This document shows positions 25,121 through 37,124 of a stretch of DNA of 64,000 bases, piece after piece (position 1 is the stretch's first letter; every line of letters starts with the position of its first letter). The stretch comes from Molanna angustata (Eukaryota; Arthropoda; Insecta; Trichoptera; Molannidae). The stretch is taken from contig OY754972.1 in assembly GCA_963576475.1 (NCBI GenBank), forward strand, positions 28,847,668 to 28,911,667, in the 5' to 3' direction. Both the position numbers and the translations under genes were made by a program. The notes under the pieces are model-generated. The model saw only the letters and a list, made by a program, of their open reading frames with translations. It had not been told where the DNA came from and made no database searches.

Positions 25121-27242
25121 ATAGTAAAAAATAAATCTGTTATTTCAAGTATTTTTTTAATAGTCTTATTCGTGAAGTACGGAATTATTGATTTACCTTT
25201 TTCATAACTTGATACCATTTTCTTCGCATGATTATACTTAAAATACAAACATGTGCAATTTGTTTTATACCGTGTGTTATTTACTATACTATATGCTAGA
25301 TTGTGAAATACATCTAGCAGCCATAAATACTACTGGATGATCAATAGACAATGACATATCTTGAAGCAGAATGTTTCACAATAATTTATTGCATTGGCGC
25401 TATTTAAATATATCTTATGACAACATGAAGATACTTCTTAATTACACATTTACTTAGCTATGTAAATATATAATCATGTATCAGTACAGTAATTTTGCAC
25501 TTTATAAACCAACATCATTGACAATATTATATCTTGGTATCTATTAAGTCTTATAACAACTTAGTCATGATACTGGTGAAAACAGACCACTGAGTCAAGA
25601 TGCATAAAGGATTGCTTAGTGCTAATTATTGAACGGTATTACTTACATACATTACATCGGAGGATTCGATTCTAAGGAAGGTTTGCTGGTGCCATGCGAT
25701 CGCCGGCTGTATATCGATTTGATTTCTATCTCAGGCGAAAAATAAGGAAAAAACCTAAATTCAAAAATGAAAAACCTTTTAAAAGCATTAATTGGATCGA
25801 TTCAACATAAAAAAACCGGCAATTGTGAAGTTACTATCCCAAAGATTATGTCGTTCAAAATATGATTGATGCAGTTATTGAGACGGCTCTTTCACAGTTG
25901 GATATTAATATTTATTTAATTTTATTTCACAAAGAACATTACACAGTATAGGTATTCATACAATTATTAAAAGGAGATAAGCAAAAATACAAATAAGACA
26001 TGTACCACCTCTTACGTACTATACCAAATATCAAAATAAGACAGTAAAAAGGTGTGAATATGTGTGGTTGTGCGCATGAGAGGGAAAAAATATGTATGTG
26101 TGTGTGAAAGAGAAATATAGAAAGAGTGTGAGTGTGTAGATGTGAAAGTGGATGTGCATGTGTGTGTACATGATAGACGAACATATATATTGACAGATTC
26201 ATAAATTCAGAAGAAAAAGAAAATACATTGCTGAGGGTGTTTGGGAAAAATCAAATTAATAATAAATACTTATGTACCTAGTTGTTTGTTGTTATAATGT
26301 CACAATATTAGATATAAGTTTTTTTTAATGCAACATGTGAATCAAAAAATATGTCTATTTAAATCGGCATTTTGACCTCTTATGGCCTAAAAAGTTTTTT
26401 TTCTGCACGGCTAAAAAATACGTGAAATAATAACAACAGCTGTAAAAGATACCAATAAAATATAGAGATTATAGATAAATGTTCCCATGAAATCCAACAA
26501 AATTGTTCGCTCTATCTTTACTTAACAAATGATTATATATTATATGCTCTATGTTAACTCCTGTAATACAACCTTCCTACAATGTACTAGCAATGACCAA
26601 TTTCGCTCATAAAACAAGATGGACAACATAAAAAAATAAAGCCTTAACATTTTTGCAACATTGTTACCGTGATATTTTCCATGCGCATTTCTATGCAGTT
26701 TTACTGCTCCAAAGTCACCTACGACAATAGAACTATTCGAGACGTCCAGTAATTTTCATGTTATTCCGCGAAAACATAATTCATGTGTTTTGTTATTGTT
26801 AAGATGAGTTATATCCCGTTTCGATTTTATTGTTTACGAGTTACATGTGTATGTTTTCAATACATAATATTAGGTATAAGTTCATGTTTTATGACCCTAT
26901 TGGTGCCTACTTCTAGTTCTAATAATAATAGTAATGTGATGGAGGCTTTAACACCGATGTATACAAGATATGTACTTATTCACTATGTAACGTTACCTTG
27001 GTTACCGGCACAAAAATCTTTTTCATAGTCAATGCTGTTTTAGTCTTATCTTCTATTCAAAATTAATTTTCACATTTAATTTTGTTTTGAACGATTATAA
27101 TAAAGATGAATTTATTGGTTATTGGTCATTAAACCAATTACATTAATGTTTCAATTTATTTAAACAACATTAAATAAGAACTATCAAATACTTACAAGAC
27201 AGAATGCCAATCGGATTAAAAAGTGGCCAACTTTATACTAAT
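25121..27242. other. No gene recognised
   Basis: Mostly A+T-rich. A GTGTGTGAAAGAGA-type purine/GT-rich stretch lies at 26090-26172, giving a His-rich frame on the minus strand that is an artefact. No gene or repeat family is recognised. Confidence 0.5.
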
Positions 27243-27512
27243 AATAATAAAAATAAACACTTCCTTGCACCCTGCGCAAGGGGCGAGTTTATTGCCATAT
27301 GACAATTTCTTCCAACTAACCAGTGTTTCCAGCCCAGATACGCAATATTAGCGTGAGAAATTAATTTTAATAAATTTCTCTTCTGCTCGGGATCGAACCC
27401 AGGACGCCCGCACAGAAACCAAATGGCTTACCATCTGAGCCACGGCGGTCTTTAGAAGAGTTTCTAGACTTATGTACACTGAAACTTTATTAGTTTATTC
27501 GTAACAACATAA
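27243..27512 (-). mobile_element. SINE family B with extra 5' flank, copy 1
   Basis: The reverse complement has a tRNA-like head (GCCGTGGCTCAGATGGTAAG as A-box region, GGTTCGATCCC as B-box), then GAGAAATTTATTAAAATTAA and the tail CCATATGGCAATAAACTCGC. About 50 bp before the head (27463-27512) also match the plus-strand copy at 30664. The two therefore share more than a SINE. Confidence 0.85.
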
Positions 27513-28199
27513 ATATTCAATTCATTTGCACTTTTATAAGGATACTTGATAGATCAATAATTCTGGTTAAGTAGTGTCATTTTTCATAAATAGTATTATC
27601 CTTCATAAAGTTTTCCATAGAGTTAAAATAGATTTGAAACAAATTCACTGTCATTTTCAACAAATATGAGAAATGTAGTTACATATTAAGTTCTATTGAA
27701 TATTTTAAAATTAATATCTAATTTAATATCAAAACTGAAACAAATTTTAATGAAACATTTTCTATTCTTTCAGGTAAGCCGACGATATAATCACAAACAT
27801 TATTTTATCGAGTAAATGGATAAGTAGATCAAAGCTGATTTGGTGAGTGAACTTAAAATTATTCCAATAAATGCAATATGCATTTATGTTCTTCAATGAT
27901 ATTCATTGCTGTGAATTCATATTTGTCATATTTTTATTTCATTTGTCTCACTGTTGTTTCAATAAGTAGGTATATTTACAAAGACACTTTTGCACAATGG
28001 TAATTAACACCTTTATACCCATGATTGTTCATAAATAAAATATTTTTGTACCTACATTTATATAAAATTCTATGATTCCACCTTGGTAAAGGTTTTCAAT
28101 TAGTATTTCCTCATAATAAATCAGTGAGGTGTCTTCAGCGCCCTTCACTTCAGAATATCCGCTGGTAGCGAATTCCTCCACATAAATATTTAACCATCA
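27513..28199. other. No gene recognised
   Basis: A+T-rich sequence. TTTCTATTCTTTCAGGTAAG at 27758 resembles a splice acceptor directly followed by a donor, but no exon context supports it. Confidence 0.45.
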
Positions 28200-28320
28200 A
28201 ACCTCAGCCTTGCGTGGCAACCAGTATACCAGGATCGAATTCAAGATACCGAGGTGTGCGATGGGGCCGAGTTCACTAGGCCGCCAGCGCAGGTGACCTT
28301 TCAGTGGGATTTGCAGCATC
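28200..28320 (-). mobile_element. Possible tRNA-derived SINE, other family
   Basis: The minus strand has CTGGCGGCCTAGTGAACTCG followed about 45 bp later by GAATTCGATCCTGGTA, spaced like the A- and B-boxes of a tRNA head. It is more G+C-rich than its surroundings. No second copy is present to confirm it. Confidence 0.4.
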
Positions 28321-28439
28321 TTTCTCGTATTTCCAATACGATTCATTCATAGAAAACAGCATTTATTAATTGGTTTCATAAATGTATAAAAAATATTTCA
28401 ATATTGTCGCTTATCTGGCTCATTTGATTCATCACAAAT

Positions 28440-28497
28440 TTTATGCATACCTACTTGAATGTAGAATTTGATGCATACCTACTTGAATGTAGAATCC
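28440..28497 (+). repeat. 29-bp direct duplication
   Basis: ATGCATACCTACTTGAATG plus TAGAATTTG occurs twice in tandem (28443 and 28472), with a change near the end of the second. Confidence 0.85.
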
Positions 28498-28620
28498 AAT
28501 ATTTCGAAAAAGGTGTATTAAATAAAATTATAGATAGGTACTGTATAAATAAACTTACATAATACCTACTAAGTTTTTTTAATTTTATTTATACTGACAG
28601 CGTTGACTATGTAGAATTCC

Positions 28621-28728
28621 ATTTTTAAAAATTAAACACTTGTTTTTTTTTCTACAGGACGACCGTTTCGCCTGGAGAGGAATAAAATAAATGTAGAAAG
28701 AAAAAACAAGTGTTTAATTTTTATAAAT
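28621..28728. repeat. Foldback hairpin with 36-bp arms
   Basis: The arm 28621-28656 (AAATTAAACACTTGTTTTTT, then CTACA) pairs with 28692-28728 (TGTAG, then AAAAACAAGTGTTTAATTT). The 35-base loop holds GGACGACCGTTTCGCCTGG. It may be a small MITE. Confidence 0.8.
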
Positions 28729-29199
28729 AGTAAGTTCTTACATAATATGTAGTATCATGATACAAAATCGTGTTTTTTTATTATACGAGTAATCATGAAC
28801 TTTATAATTATCAAAATACTTACCTATAGAATAGGTACCTACATCACTTCACGCCCTATAATGACTAATTTTGTGGCCTTTAATGACTAATCTTCTAACC
28901 CTTAAATGACTAATTTTGTGAATGGTATCATATAGTAAACAATTGGAGAATCCTAAAATACACAAAAGTCTGTATGTAAAAATGGATGTTACAACTCTAA
29001 AATTATCAAACTACCCCTCAAAGATCTTATGTATTTTTTAAGTACCTACCTAGTGCTAGGATATAAAGTAGTGTACCTCTTATTCTGAATTGAAGAGAAG
29101 ACCTGCCGGAGTAGAGGAAGAGATGCATAGCTTTCCTGCCAACCAATCCTCAAGATTGAAAGCGAAGTAACGACCTGTTGGATTTTAAAATTGGGCGAA
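28729..29199. other. No gene recognised
   Basis: Three loose repeats of TAATGACTAATTTTGTG-like sequence lie at 28858-28922. Otherwise nothing is seen. Confidence 0.5.
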
Positions 29200-29640
29200 A
29201 TAGTTTAGGAAAGACGATCAAATGAGATCTCACGAATATTTAACGCTATCGGATACAACATACTTTGCGTTTTAAAAATAATTTTATTGATATAGAGAAA
29301 TGAACCCATTGAAACGATGATGCATTCCAAGTGTTGTTAGAGATACCCATAATCAATTAGCAATGTGTTAAGATGTCCCCAGGGCAAATGCGCTCATAAT
29401 CGTACAAAATATCTCCGTGTTCTGGTCGTAAAGTGAGCATCAAATTGTCTTCAGACCCGAGATGTAATCTTGTTTCACGAAAATGCACAAATTATGACAC
29501 CGCTAATTTATGGCGAATTAATTGTGCGACGAACATCTTTAATTTTATTATGTCAATTTATTGGAAAACAAAAACGTATCGGATAACAATCTTCGAAAAC
29601 CATTCTGGTGCATAAATAATTGTCAAATTAATCGACTTCC
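29200..29640. promoter_or_regulatory. Candidate conserved non-coding block
   Basis: Non-repetitive sequence of balanced composition with several homeodomain-type sites: AATTTATGGCGAATTAATTG at 29506, ATAATCGTAC at 29395 and AAATTAATCGAC at 29626. A TTTATGGC site of the caudal/Abd-B kind lies next to an AATTAATT palindrome. A 60-codon frame at 29433 has no recognisable domain. The role is inferred from texture only. Confidence 0.25.
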
Positions 29641-30345
29641 ATATGTTTTATTTATAATTTAATGATCACCTTGAAAATGATAATCTTAAATATGCATAAG
29701 TACCTACACAATGTACTTATATACCCTTTGAATCAATTGAAACAATGTGAATTTGTAAAAGCCATTAATCCAACTACTTCAATCAACATTCAAAAACTAT
29801 TTTTTTTTTGATACCGAATATTTTTTTTAATTACCTTCACCTCATTTATAAGGACTGTTGTTTTCATTGTTTGCAAATAAACTAATTTCTCAATAGATGG
29901 CGTTACAAAAAAAGGTTTCTTCGTTACTCCATACATAGATGGCAAAAGCATGATTCCTTATTTCCAAGTGAATTGTTACACATTATTCAAATATATGAAC
30001 TTTCAAAAATTACATTGATAAGGGAACTCAATAAGAAGGCATAATTGGTGAAAGTTGCGCAAGCGCATAAAGTGATTACATAAACCAGCTGATGACAAGT
30101 CGTAAGCCATGTAGGTGCCTTAAATTCCTGGTTCTTCTATAATATCCCAACTTCGTCCCTATTCAGATATTAAAAAGTTTGTCAATAAAAATATTATTTG
30201 TTGATAGGTGGTGAAAAATATAATGAAATCAAACTAGATTTACAACTCTAAAAAAATATTCTCGACGATTGTTGAATTTTTACAAAAAATTATATTAATT
30301 TGTGTTTTTTTTTTGTATTTTTCACTCGCTTTTCCTTATATAGTT
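29641..30345. other. No gene recognised
   Basis: A+T-rich sequence. A TTGCGCAAGCGC palindrome (30053) and a CAGCTG lie near 30085. Nothing more is seen. Confidence 0.45.
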
Positions 30346-30618
30346 TCATTCATACCATCACGACATATCCCACAATGTGGGGCTACCAGCGACATGTGTG
30401 CGGGTGTGCATTAATGGATCACAACGCATGCGTGTATACCCACACACCATTCTCGTCTCACTCATAAAGGCATTACATTCAGTTTGGGTAGTGAACCTCA
30501 TAGCTAAACTATGTGAGATGTTATTGTTGTCTGTTCTATTTTATATTACTCGGCTCTTGAGGGACCAAAGAAATAAATAATAGAAAAGAGTGGAAGCACT
30601 ATTTAAAGCCGGTGCCTC
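30346..30618 (+). repeat. Family C repeat, long copy
   Basis: This is the most complete copy: CATACCATCACGACATATCC, CACAATGTGGGGCTACCAGC, CATGCGTGTATACCCACACA, CTCGTCTCACTC, GTGAACCTCATAGC, TATGTGAGATGTTATTG, GAAAAGAGTGGAAGCACTAT and GCCGGTGCCTC. The frame over it (67 codons) is not conserved in the other copies, so it is not a gene. Confidence 0.8.
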
Positions 30619-30663
30619 ATTTTATATTATGTAGGTACATAAGTCTAAAATTATGAATATTTT

Positions 30664-30925
30664 TGTTGTTACCAATAAACTAATAAAGTTTCAGTGTACA
30701 TAAGTCTAGAAACTCTTCTAAAGACTGTTGTGGCTCAGTTGGTAAGCCGTTTGGATTCCGTGCGGGCGTCCTGGGTTCGATCCCCAGCAGAGGAGAAATT
30801 TATTAAAATTAATTTCTCACGCTAATATTACTTCTCTGCCCTGGAGACACTGGTTGGTTGGGAGAAATTGCCATATGGAAATAGACTCGCCACTTGCACA
30901 GGGTGCAAAGAAGTGTTGATTACTT
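30664..30925 (+). mobile_element. SINE family B with extra 5' flank, copy 2
   Basis: The head has TTGTGGCTCAGTTGGTAAGC and GGGTTCGATCCCC. The body has GAGAAATTTATTAAAATTAA and a tail with TTGCCATATGGAAATAGACT and GCACAGGGTGC. The 56 bp before the head (30664-30720) match, inverted, those of copy 1 at 27463-27512. Confidence 0.85.
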
Positions 30926-31259
30926 ATGGAAGAAACAATCTTTTTATTTCAAATAATAAAAAACGTTTAACCGTTAATCTTATTTGATTTTAAGTTCTAA
31001 AATATGAACGCTGCTTCAATATCAAAAATTATTTTTTTAATAATAAGATGCATCATTGAATTGCAAAACAAATGCTACTATTTAATATAATCGAAAAAAT
31101 ATAATATTATTATGTAGGTGATTCAAATATTTTTCCTACCTATGTTTATTTTTCAATGCAGCAATTATTATTGTTGTCTATGGACAAAAATCAAAGATAT
31201 TTGTGTCCGTAGTGGTACACCTGTCAAAATCGCTCAGACACAACTACTCGAGACGATAT
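30926..31259. other. No gene recognised
   Basis: A+T-rich sequence. TATTTTTCAATGCAG at 31147-31161 would make a fair splice acceptor for the candidate leader that follows. Confidence 0.35.
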
Positions 31260-31761
31260 CATGTGATCTTATTTTAAATGAAAAAAAAATGACAGTGTGA
31301 TTCAAATTGTGACGGAGTGATCAGTCGAGTTTCAAAAAGTGATTAAAACATGTGAAGAAATAATGTGAAATGTTGTTTAATGTCGGTTATTATATGTCTT
31401 GGGTGTTGTGTCCGATGTCTCGCGGTTTTGTGTTTGTTTGATGTGATACTCTAAAATGGTGTCTTCAACTTTTATTTCTATAATTCCATGAGTGGATTTT
31501 AGTGATTCCTAAATTGGACTAGATATCTGCCGCGTTTGCGTCAGAAATTCACCTACCATTACTTAAGTCTCCCTTTTGGCTTTTTTGCCACTTATTATTG
31601 TATTGTAATCTTCGGTGGTGTTGAAAGTAATGGTCGTGACGACTTTTAAATGGTCCCAGTCTTGAGATAGGTGCTTTTGTAAAATCCAATTTGCTGCAGA
31701 GGGTTCGTCTATTTTTCATTCCTGAAGGTCTCGTCCATCTTGAAAAACCAACATGCCTGAA
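31260..31761 (+). other. Candidate 5' UTR and first coding exon of a host gene
   Basis: This 500-bp block is GT-rich and non-repetitive, with the GTGATTAAAACATG style often seen in insect leaders. TCAGT at 31321 fits an arthropod initiator. At 31749 CAACATG gives a good insect start context. The frame reads Met-Pro-Glu (31753-31761) and is followed at once by GTAAGT, a consensus 5' splice site. Several short upstream frames precede it. If real, the rest of the gene lies beyond a very long intron, because no further exon is recognised downstream. It could equally be chance. Confidence 0.25.
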
Positions 31762-32631
31762 GTAAGTGAAGTTAACCCCTGTTATTTTTCATCATTTGTA
31801 TGTTTTCTTGACGCCATACAGTAATATAAATGAGCCCCGCGCTCTGGATACCAACTTGCCAATACTGGTTAGATGTGAGAAAAAAGACTACAAAAAAGAC
31901 TGATTGTAACAAAGAGGGAAGGATGGGGGAATTAAAGAACGCAAGAAGATTGTCGTTCAAGAATTATTGTATCAATATAGTATATTAAGAATTTTCCTAA
32001 ATATTTCTGTAGATTGAGACGTCGTTTCATAATCACTTTTAATGAATATATTTATTTTATAAACATTATGTACAATTACACAAAGGCGTTTTTTTTCCAT
32101 AAGACAATTTCTTCCAGCCAACTCGAGCAACGTGATGTATCTTAAGTTAAATTAGTTCGTTATTTTTGGTATATTTATATTTATTATACCAATGTTTAAA
32201 TAGTATTTATATAAATATAATCTGCTTTAAAAAAATAATATAATGAGCCCAACAAGTCAATTTAAAATTTTTAGTATTTCATACGAATAAGAATATTATA
32301 AATGATATTATTAGATGATTCCGTTTAACTCAAAGATGTTCATTAGTGTTTTAAGATATTTTGGTTACACGATTTTATTGATCATATATTTTATCAGACA
32401 ATGTACGAGAGTCGCTTTTGCAAGACCTCACTTCAAGGTGCTTACATTGAAATTAATTTTCTAAGAAACTTCAAATGAGTTATTACTTGCTAACAGTGTA
32501 AAAACATAATATTTCAAAACACTGAACATTATTATAAACATATTAAAGATAGTTTAAACTTTAAACTTCAAACCTCAAACAAACGAATTCAAACCTCTCG
32601 ATTTAAATGTTATAGGTACTTTATTTAGGTA
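31762..32631. other. No gene recognised
   Basis: A+T-rich sequence. A faint family B tail (ACAATTTCTTCCAGCCAACT) is at 32104. If 31753-31761 is an exon this would be intron. Confidence 0.45.
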
Positions 32632-33389
32632 CTAGCTTTTATGTCCCGCCGTTGGCCAAGAATGTAAAATTGTGAAAGAAAAAGCAATCGTTTTTATAAT
32701 ACTGTCACCCAATTATTTTGCAATATCGGACTATGAAAAGTGGTTTGAAATTTGATTGAGTTTAATCATTGTAAAATGTTCAAGTGATGGCCACAACCCA
32801 TTCTTTTTTATATATTGCTATAAAGTGTGAATGAAGTATAATATACAATTTCTGCTCGCATGGACTATGCGTAATGGTTTTAAATATGACTGTTTATCAA
32901 CGTTGTAAAGAGATTGGTTTGGCCACAACCCCCATTTTTAAATATTATCATCGAAAACAAATTGTTATATGTACCTATTGAAAATTTAGTAATTTTGGAT
33001 GTTGGAATGTGGTTAAAATTTGATTAAACAAACGTAGGTACTGAAAAGATCTAGTATTGGTGCATTACATTTTTGCACAATTAGACTAATAGACTTAAAA
33101 TTGACACAAAAGTCTACATTAACGAAGAAGAAGAAGACTTAAACTATGGTAAATAGTTTTTAATTTGAATATAAACGTTGTGAAGAGTTCAGTAATGGCC
33201 ACAACCCCCATTCTTTAAATATTAGGTGTTGAAAATTATTCAAATTAGGATGATATAAATGGTTTAAATTTGATTAAAAAAAAGTATTGAAAAGATTCTA
33301 GTGCAGGTTACATCGTCACATCCCACATCCCATTCATTTTTACATAAGTATTTTCATCAAGTGTGCAAATCGTTAGTAATATTTCTGCA

Positions 33390-34170
33390 CAATAGACTAT
33401 TAGACTTAAAACTAACCCAAAAGTCTAAATAAAAAAGAGAAAAATACATAAAATAATAAAAAAAGAAAAATATTCTACATAAAATAAGTAAAAATATATA
33501 TAATAGAAGAATTAGACTATTGGAAATAGATTGTATAAAAACTGACCAAAAGGTCTTCATAAAAGAAGAAGAAGATTAATATATAGGAAATAGTTTGTGT
33601 AAAATTTCACCAAAGTTTTACATAAAATAAGAAAACGAAGAAAAAGACTAAAGGAAATATAAGGTCTACATAATAAAAGATGAATTAGACAATAGGAAAT
33701 AGTATGTATAAAAGCTCACCCAAAGGTCTACAAAAAAGAAGAAGAAGAATAATTAGACTATTGGAAATAGTTTGTGTAAAAACTGAAAAAAGGTCTGCAT
33801 AAAAGAAGATGAATTAGACTATAGGAAATAGTTAATATAAAAAAAAATTCAAAGGTAATAATTAAACTATAAAAGAATAATAATTAAACTATAGGAAAAT
33901 TTTGTATAAAAACTCACCCTTGGTCTACACAAAAGAAGAAGAAAATGAATAAGACTATTGGAAATAGTTTGTATTAAAACTCTCCCAAAAGTCTACGTAC
34001 TTGAATGAAGAAGAAGAATAATTAGACTAAAGGAAATAATTTTTATAAAAAAATGACCCAAATGTATACATAAAAGAAGAAGAAGATGAATAAGACTATA
34101 GGAAATAGTTTGTATAAAAACTGCCCTAAAGGTCTACATAAAATTAAGAAGAAAAAGAATTAGACTCCAG
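33390..34170 (-). repeat. Purine-rich tandem array, about 68-bp units
   Basis: Units read AGACTATAGGAAATAGTTTG, then TATAAAAACTCACCCAAAGG, TCTACATAAAAGAAGAAGAA. The GGAAATA marks are at about 33522, 33586, 33653, 33695, 33763, 33823, 33891, 33959, 34032 and 34100. Confidence 0.85.
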
Positions 34171-34179
34171 GACCCGCCG

Positions 34180-34365
34180 CTTCAGACCCTTCAGTACCTC
34201 CCGTCCCTTCAGGCCCTTCAGTACCTCCCGTCCCTTCAATCCCTCATTACGTCCCTTCCCATCAGGCCCTTCAGTACCTTCCGTCCCTTCAGGCAGTTTT
34301 ATACCTCCCGTCCCTTCAGGCCCTTTAGTGCCTCCCTTCCCTTCATTACATCCCTCCCATCAGTC
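34180..34365 (-). repeat. CCCTTCAG minisatellite, short array
   Basis: Irregular CCCTTCAGTACCTCCCGT units of 15-18 bp, the same unit as the large array at 43385. Confidence 0.85.
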
Positions 34366-34372
34366 GGTTAAG

Positions 34373-34880
34373 AAAAGTTTGAATCCAGAAACCATCCTGG
34401 AAGAACCGCGAAGAGATGAAAGAACCTTCTTTTCCCAGGATGCTCTACCTTAATAGGTAAAATGACTAAATACACGAAGAAGAAGAAGAAATAAGTTTAA
34501 ATCCAGATACCTGCGAAGTGATGGAAGGAAAATTGGACCTTCTTCTCCCAGGTTAGTCCACCTTCATAGGTAAAATGACCAAATAGACGATGAAGAAGAA
34601 GAAGAAAAAAGTTTAAATCCAGAAACCTGCGAAGAGATGGAAGGAAAATTGGACCTTCGTCTCCCAGGATAGTTCATCTTCATATGTAAGAAGACCAAAT
34701 ACACGTTGAAGAAAAAGAAGAAAAAAGTTTATATACAGAACCCGTCCTGGAAGACCTGTGAAGAGATTTAGGGACAATCAGACCTTCTTTTCCCAAGATA
34801 CTCCCCCTTCATAGGTAATACGACCAAATACACGAAGAATAAGAAGAATAAGAAAAAAGTTTAAATCCAGAAACCATCCC
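34373..34880 (-). repeat. Tandem array of about 120-bp units
   Basis: Units begin GTTTAAATCCAGAAACC, go on with GCGAAGAGATGGAAGG, CTTCTCCCAGGATAGTCC, CATAGGTAAAATGACC and AATACACGATGAAGAAGAAG. Starts are near 34373, 34493, 34610, 34726 and 34858. The second half resembles a LINE 3' tail (see 25030 and 60005). Confidence 0.85.
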
Positions 34881-34960
34881 GGGCATATGCTCGACAATTC
34901 ACCAAAGTTTCATTATAATCGGACAAACGGTTGATAAATAAATAAATAAAATAATATTCC

Positions 34961-35786
34961 TATAGGAAATCAGTATAGGTATATTATTGTTGATTTATAA
35001 GTACCTAGTATTAGGTAGGTACCTACCTACAACAATCTTCTAAATAAATTCGATTCATAAAATTATTTGAATATCACATTCTTTCTGTAACCATAGTAAC
35101 CGTAAATTCGAACACGTAAGTAATATCAAATGGTTCGGATACATTTTTTGAATATGTAGGTACCTACATTGGTTCGTTCGAAGCCACAAAAACGAAAATC
35201 AACAAGTGTCCAAAATATCAAATATTATATACAAATTATGCAATTTTATTATGCCTATATATTTACTAATAATAAACACATTTTTACAATATATGTCTTA
35301 AAACTTGCCGTAATGTCTTGTGTTTCATTTTATTATTTCATAATCACATTTATTTCAAAGGTATATTATTTTAAAGAACATATTCATTCGGTAGGAAAAT
35401 TAAATATCGTATGAAAAGATATTAAAATGGCGGGGTTATATGTACAAAACGCTTACTTTAAAAATAAGTTAAACATTATAATTAGACAAAATATTCACCA
35501 TGTTTTTCACTTAAAAGCTAAGTTATACTTGAAAATATATCTTTTTCGTGTAAATACGTACTTCTAACTTTTAAACTAACAGATATTTGCGTGCAAAATG
35601 TACACTTTTTTGACAGATACTACTTGGAAAATTTTGTATGAAAAACATAATTATTGAAATATTTTTAAAATTCAGCATTTTTATCGCATTATTTTTAGCG
35701 TGACACTGCATCAGGTATACTGGTACACGTTCGCACATAAATTAGATTTTTAGATGCTCTTGGTTTTTCAGAAGGCGTGAGACAAA
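34961..35786. other. No gene recognised
   Basis: A+T-rich sequence with a long TAGGTAGGTACCTACCTA palindrome at 35012. No gene is seen. Confidence 0.5.
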
Positions 35787-35798
35787 CACACACACACA

Positions 35799-35875
<77 letters not shown>
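35787..35875. repeat. (CA)n microsatellite
   Basis: A nearly pure CA run of about 88 bp with one CATACA interruption. The Cys-Val frame on the minus strand is an artefact. Confidence 0.97.
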
Positions 35876-35877
<2 letters not shown>

Positions 35878-37124
35878 TAACATTTTGATTGCTTTATTAC
35901 TTTAGATAAAGTACCTATGCAAGGTGCAGGGTCTTGTCATTTTTTTTAAATAACCCCATTACAGAAAAGGCATAGAAATATATTAACAATTAAGAGCCTT
36001 GTTCATATTCATGAAATGTCACGATTCTTTTTCACACTTTATATCTATTTTTGTTTTTTTTTGCCGAAATTACTTACTTAGGTACCTTGTGTTTTTTTTT
36101 CTTATTTGAAAATGAATAACTCGTCATTTGTCTAAGGTTCAAGTAAGTGTTCATATGTTATTATTATTACGTAACAAATAATCATTTATATTCAGAAATC
36201 AGTCCTCAAAACTTAAATCCTAATCCTTTCGTACATTTTCTATCTCAGTGATCTCATTTTAATGGAATTTACTATACTTTTGTGCGTCTTCTGCCATGTC
36301 ACACGTCTTCGCTTGTAATAAAGTTTGAAGACCTAAAAAACGTTATTGGCATAAAACTTTTCATATTAAAGACATGATAAAATTTGAATATCTGTGTTAA
36401 TTTCGTATAATATAAAAACACGGCTAATTTTTATCTCGTATTTACCAAAATATATAATAGATTAACGAAGATTGTACGTCGTTAAAGTATCGTAACTTTT
36501 GACAGTAATTTTAAAATATGATATTTTGGCTCGTAACAAGCACACAATTTCGCAGCTTGTCGATATTGACAAATTTCGTGTGCTATATTAATACAGCGTG
36601 TTATTTGGATTTAGATGAATTTTAAAATAGTTATTACAGGTTATATCGTACAAATGACCCAATCTCATTTGCTTACTAATTATAAGCGAATATATATTTT
36701 TTACAATGTCACTTAATATGTAAATTAATAATAAAATTATGTTACAAAAACAAGGTAATATGTAAATTAATTTGATACCTTACCCGTTCTTTATACGAAA
36801 AGTTTTATATGACAAACGTGTCTTAACAATGATTGTACCAAGAGAATGGAATAACAGAACAACAAAATTAAGACATATAAAATTAACACTAAAACAAACA
36901 TACGTAGGTTTATTGATAATTTCAAAAGATTTATCATTTACACAGAGGAATTTCATAATTATAAATTAAATGCATTTTTTTGTTCTCAATTATGTCTGCC
37001 TACTCAATATAAGGCAAAGAATGATGAATTATAAATTTTATGTTGAATCTTTGGCTAAAAAACATTTACATGATGTACAAAAATATAAAGTACCTATAAA
37101 TACTGACAAAGTGGTTAACGAATA
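35876..37124. other. No gene recognised; possible LINE trace at 36772
   Basis: A 65-codon frame at 36772-36969 has KVLYDKRVLTMIVP and TTKLRHIKLTLKQ. These faintly resemble the NQCVLPTMTYG and KLRxxQRAMER segments of RTE-like LINE proteins. Confidence in this is low. The rest is A+T-rich and unassigned. Confidence 0.3.

Larger units (their letters stand above)
32632..34935 (-). mobile_element. Helitron-like composite with three minisatellites
   Basis: On the minus strand the element would end at CTAG (32632-32635) followed by T, with CCCGCCGTTGGCC nearby as a possible hairpin. Inside are GGCCACAACCC repeats (32793, 32922, 33195), a 68-bp purine-rich array, a CCCTTCAG array and a 120-bp array. 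At the far end comes CACCAAAGTTTCATTATAAT and then CGGACAAACGGTT. The last three match the Helitron at 43311-45230 in the same order. The 5' end is lost at about 34935, where (AAAT)n starts. No protein is encoded. Confidence 0.55.
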
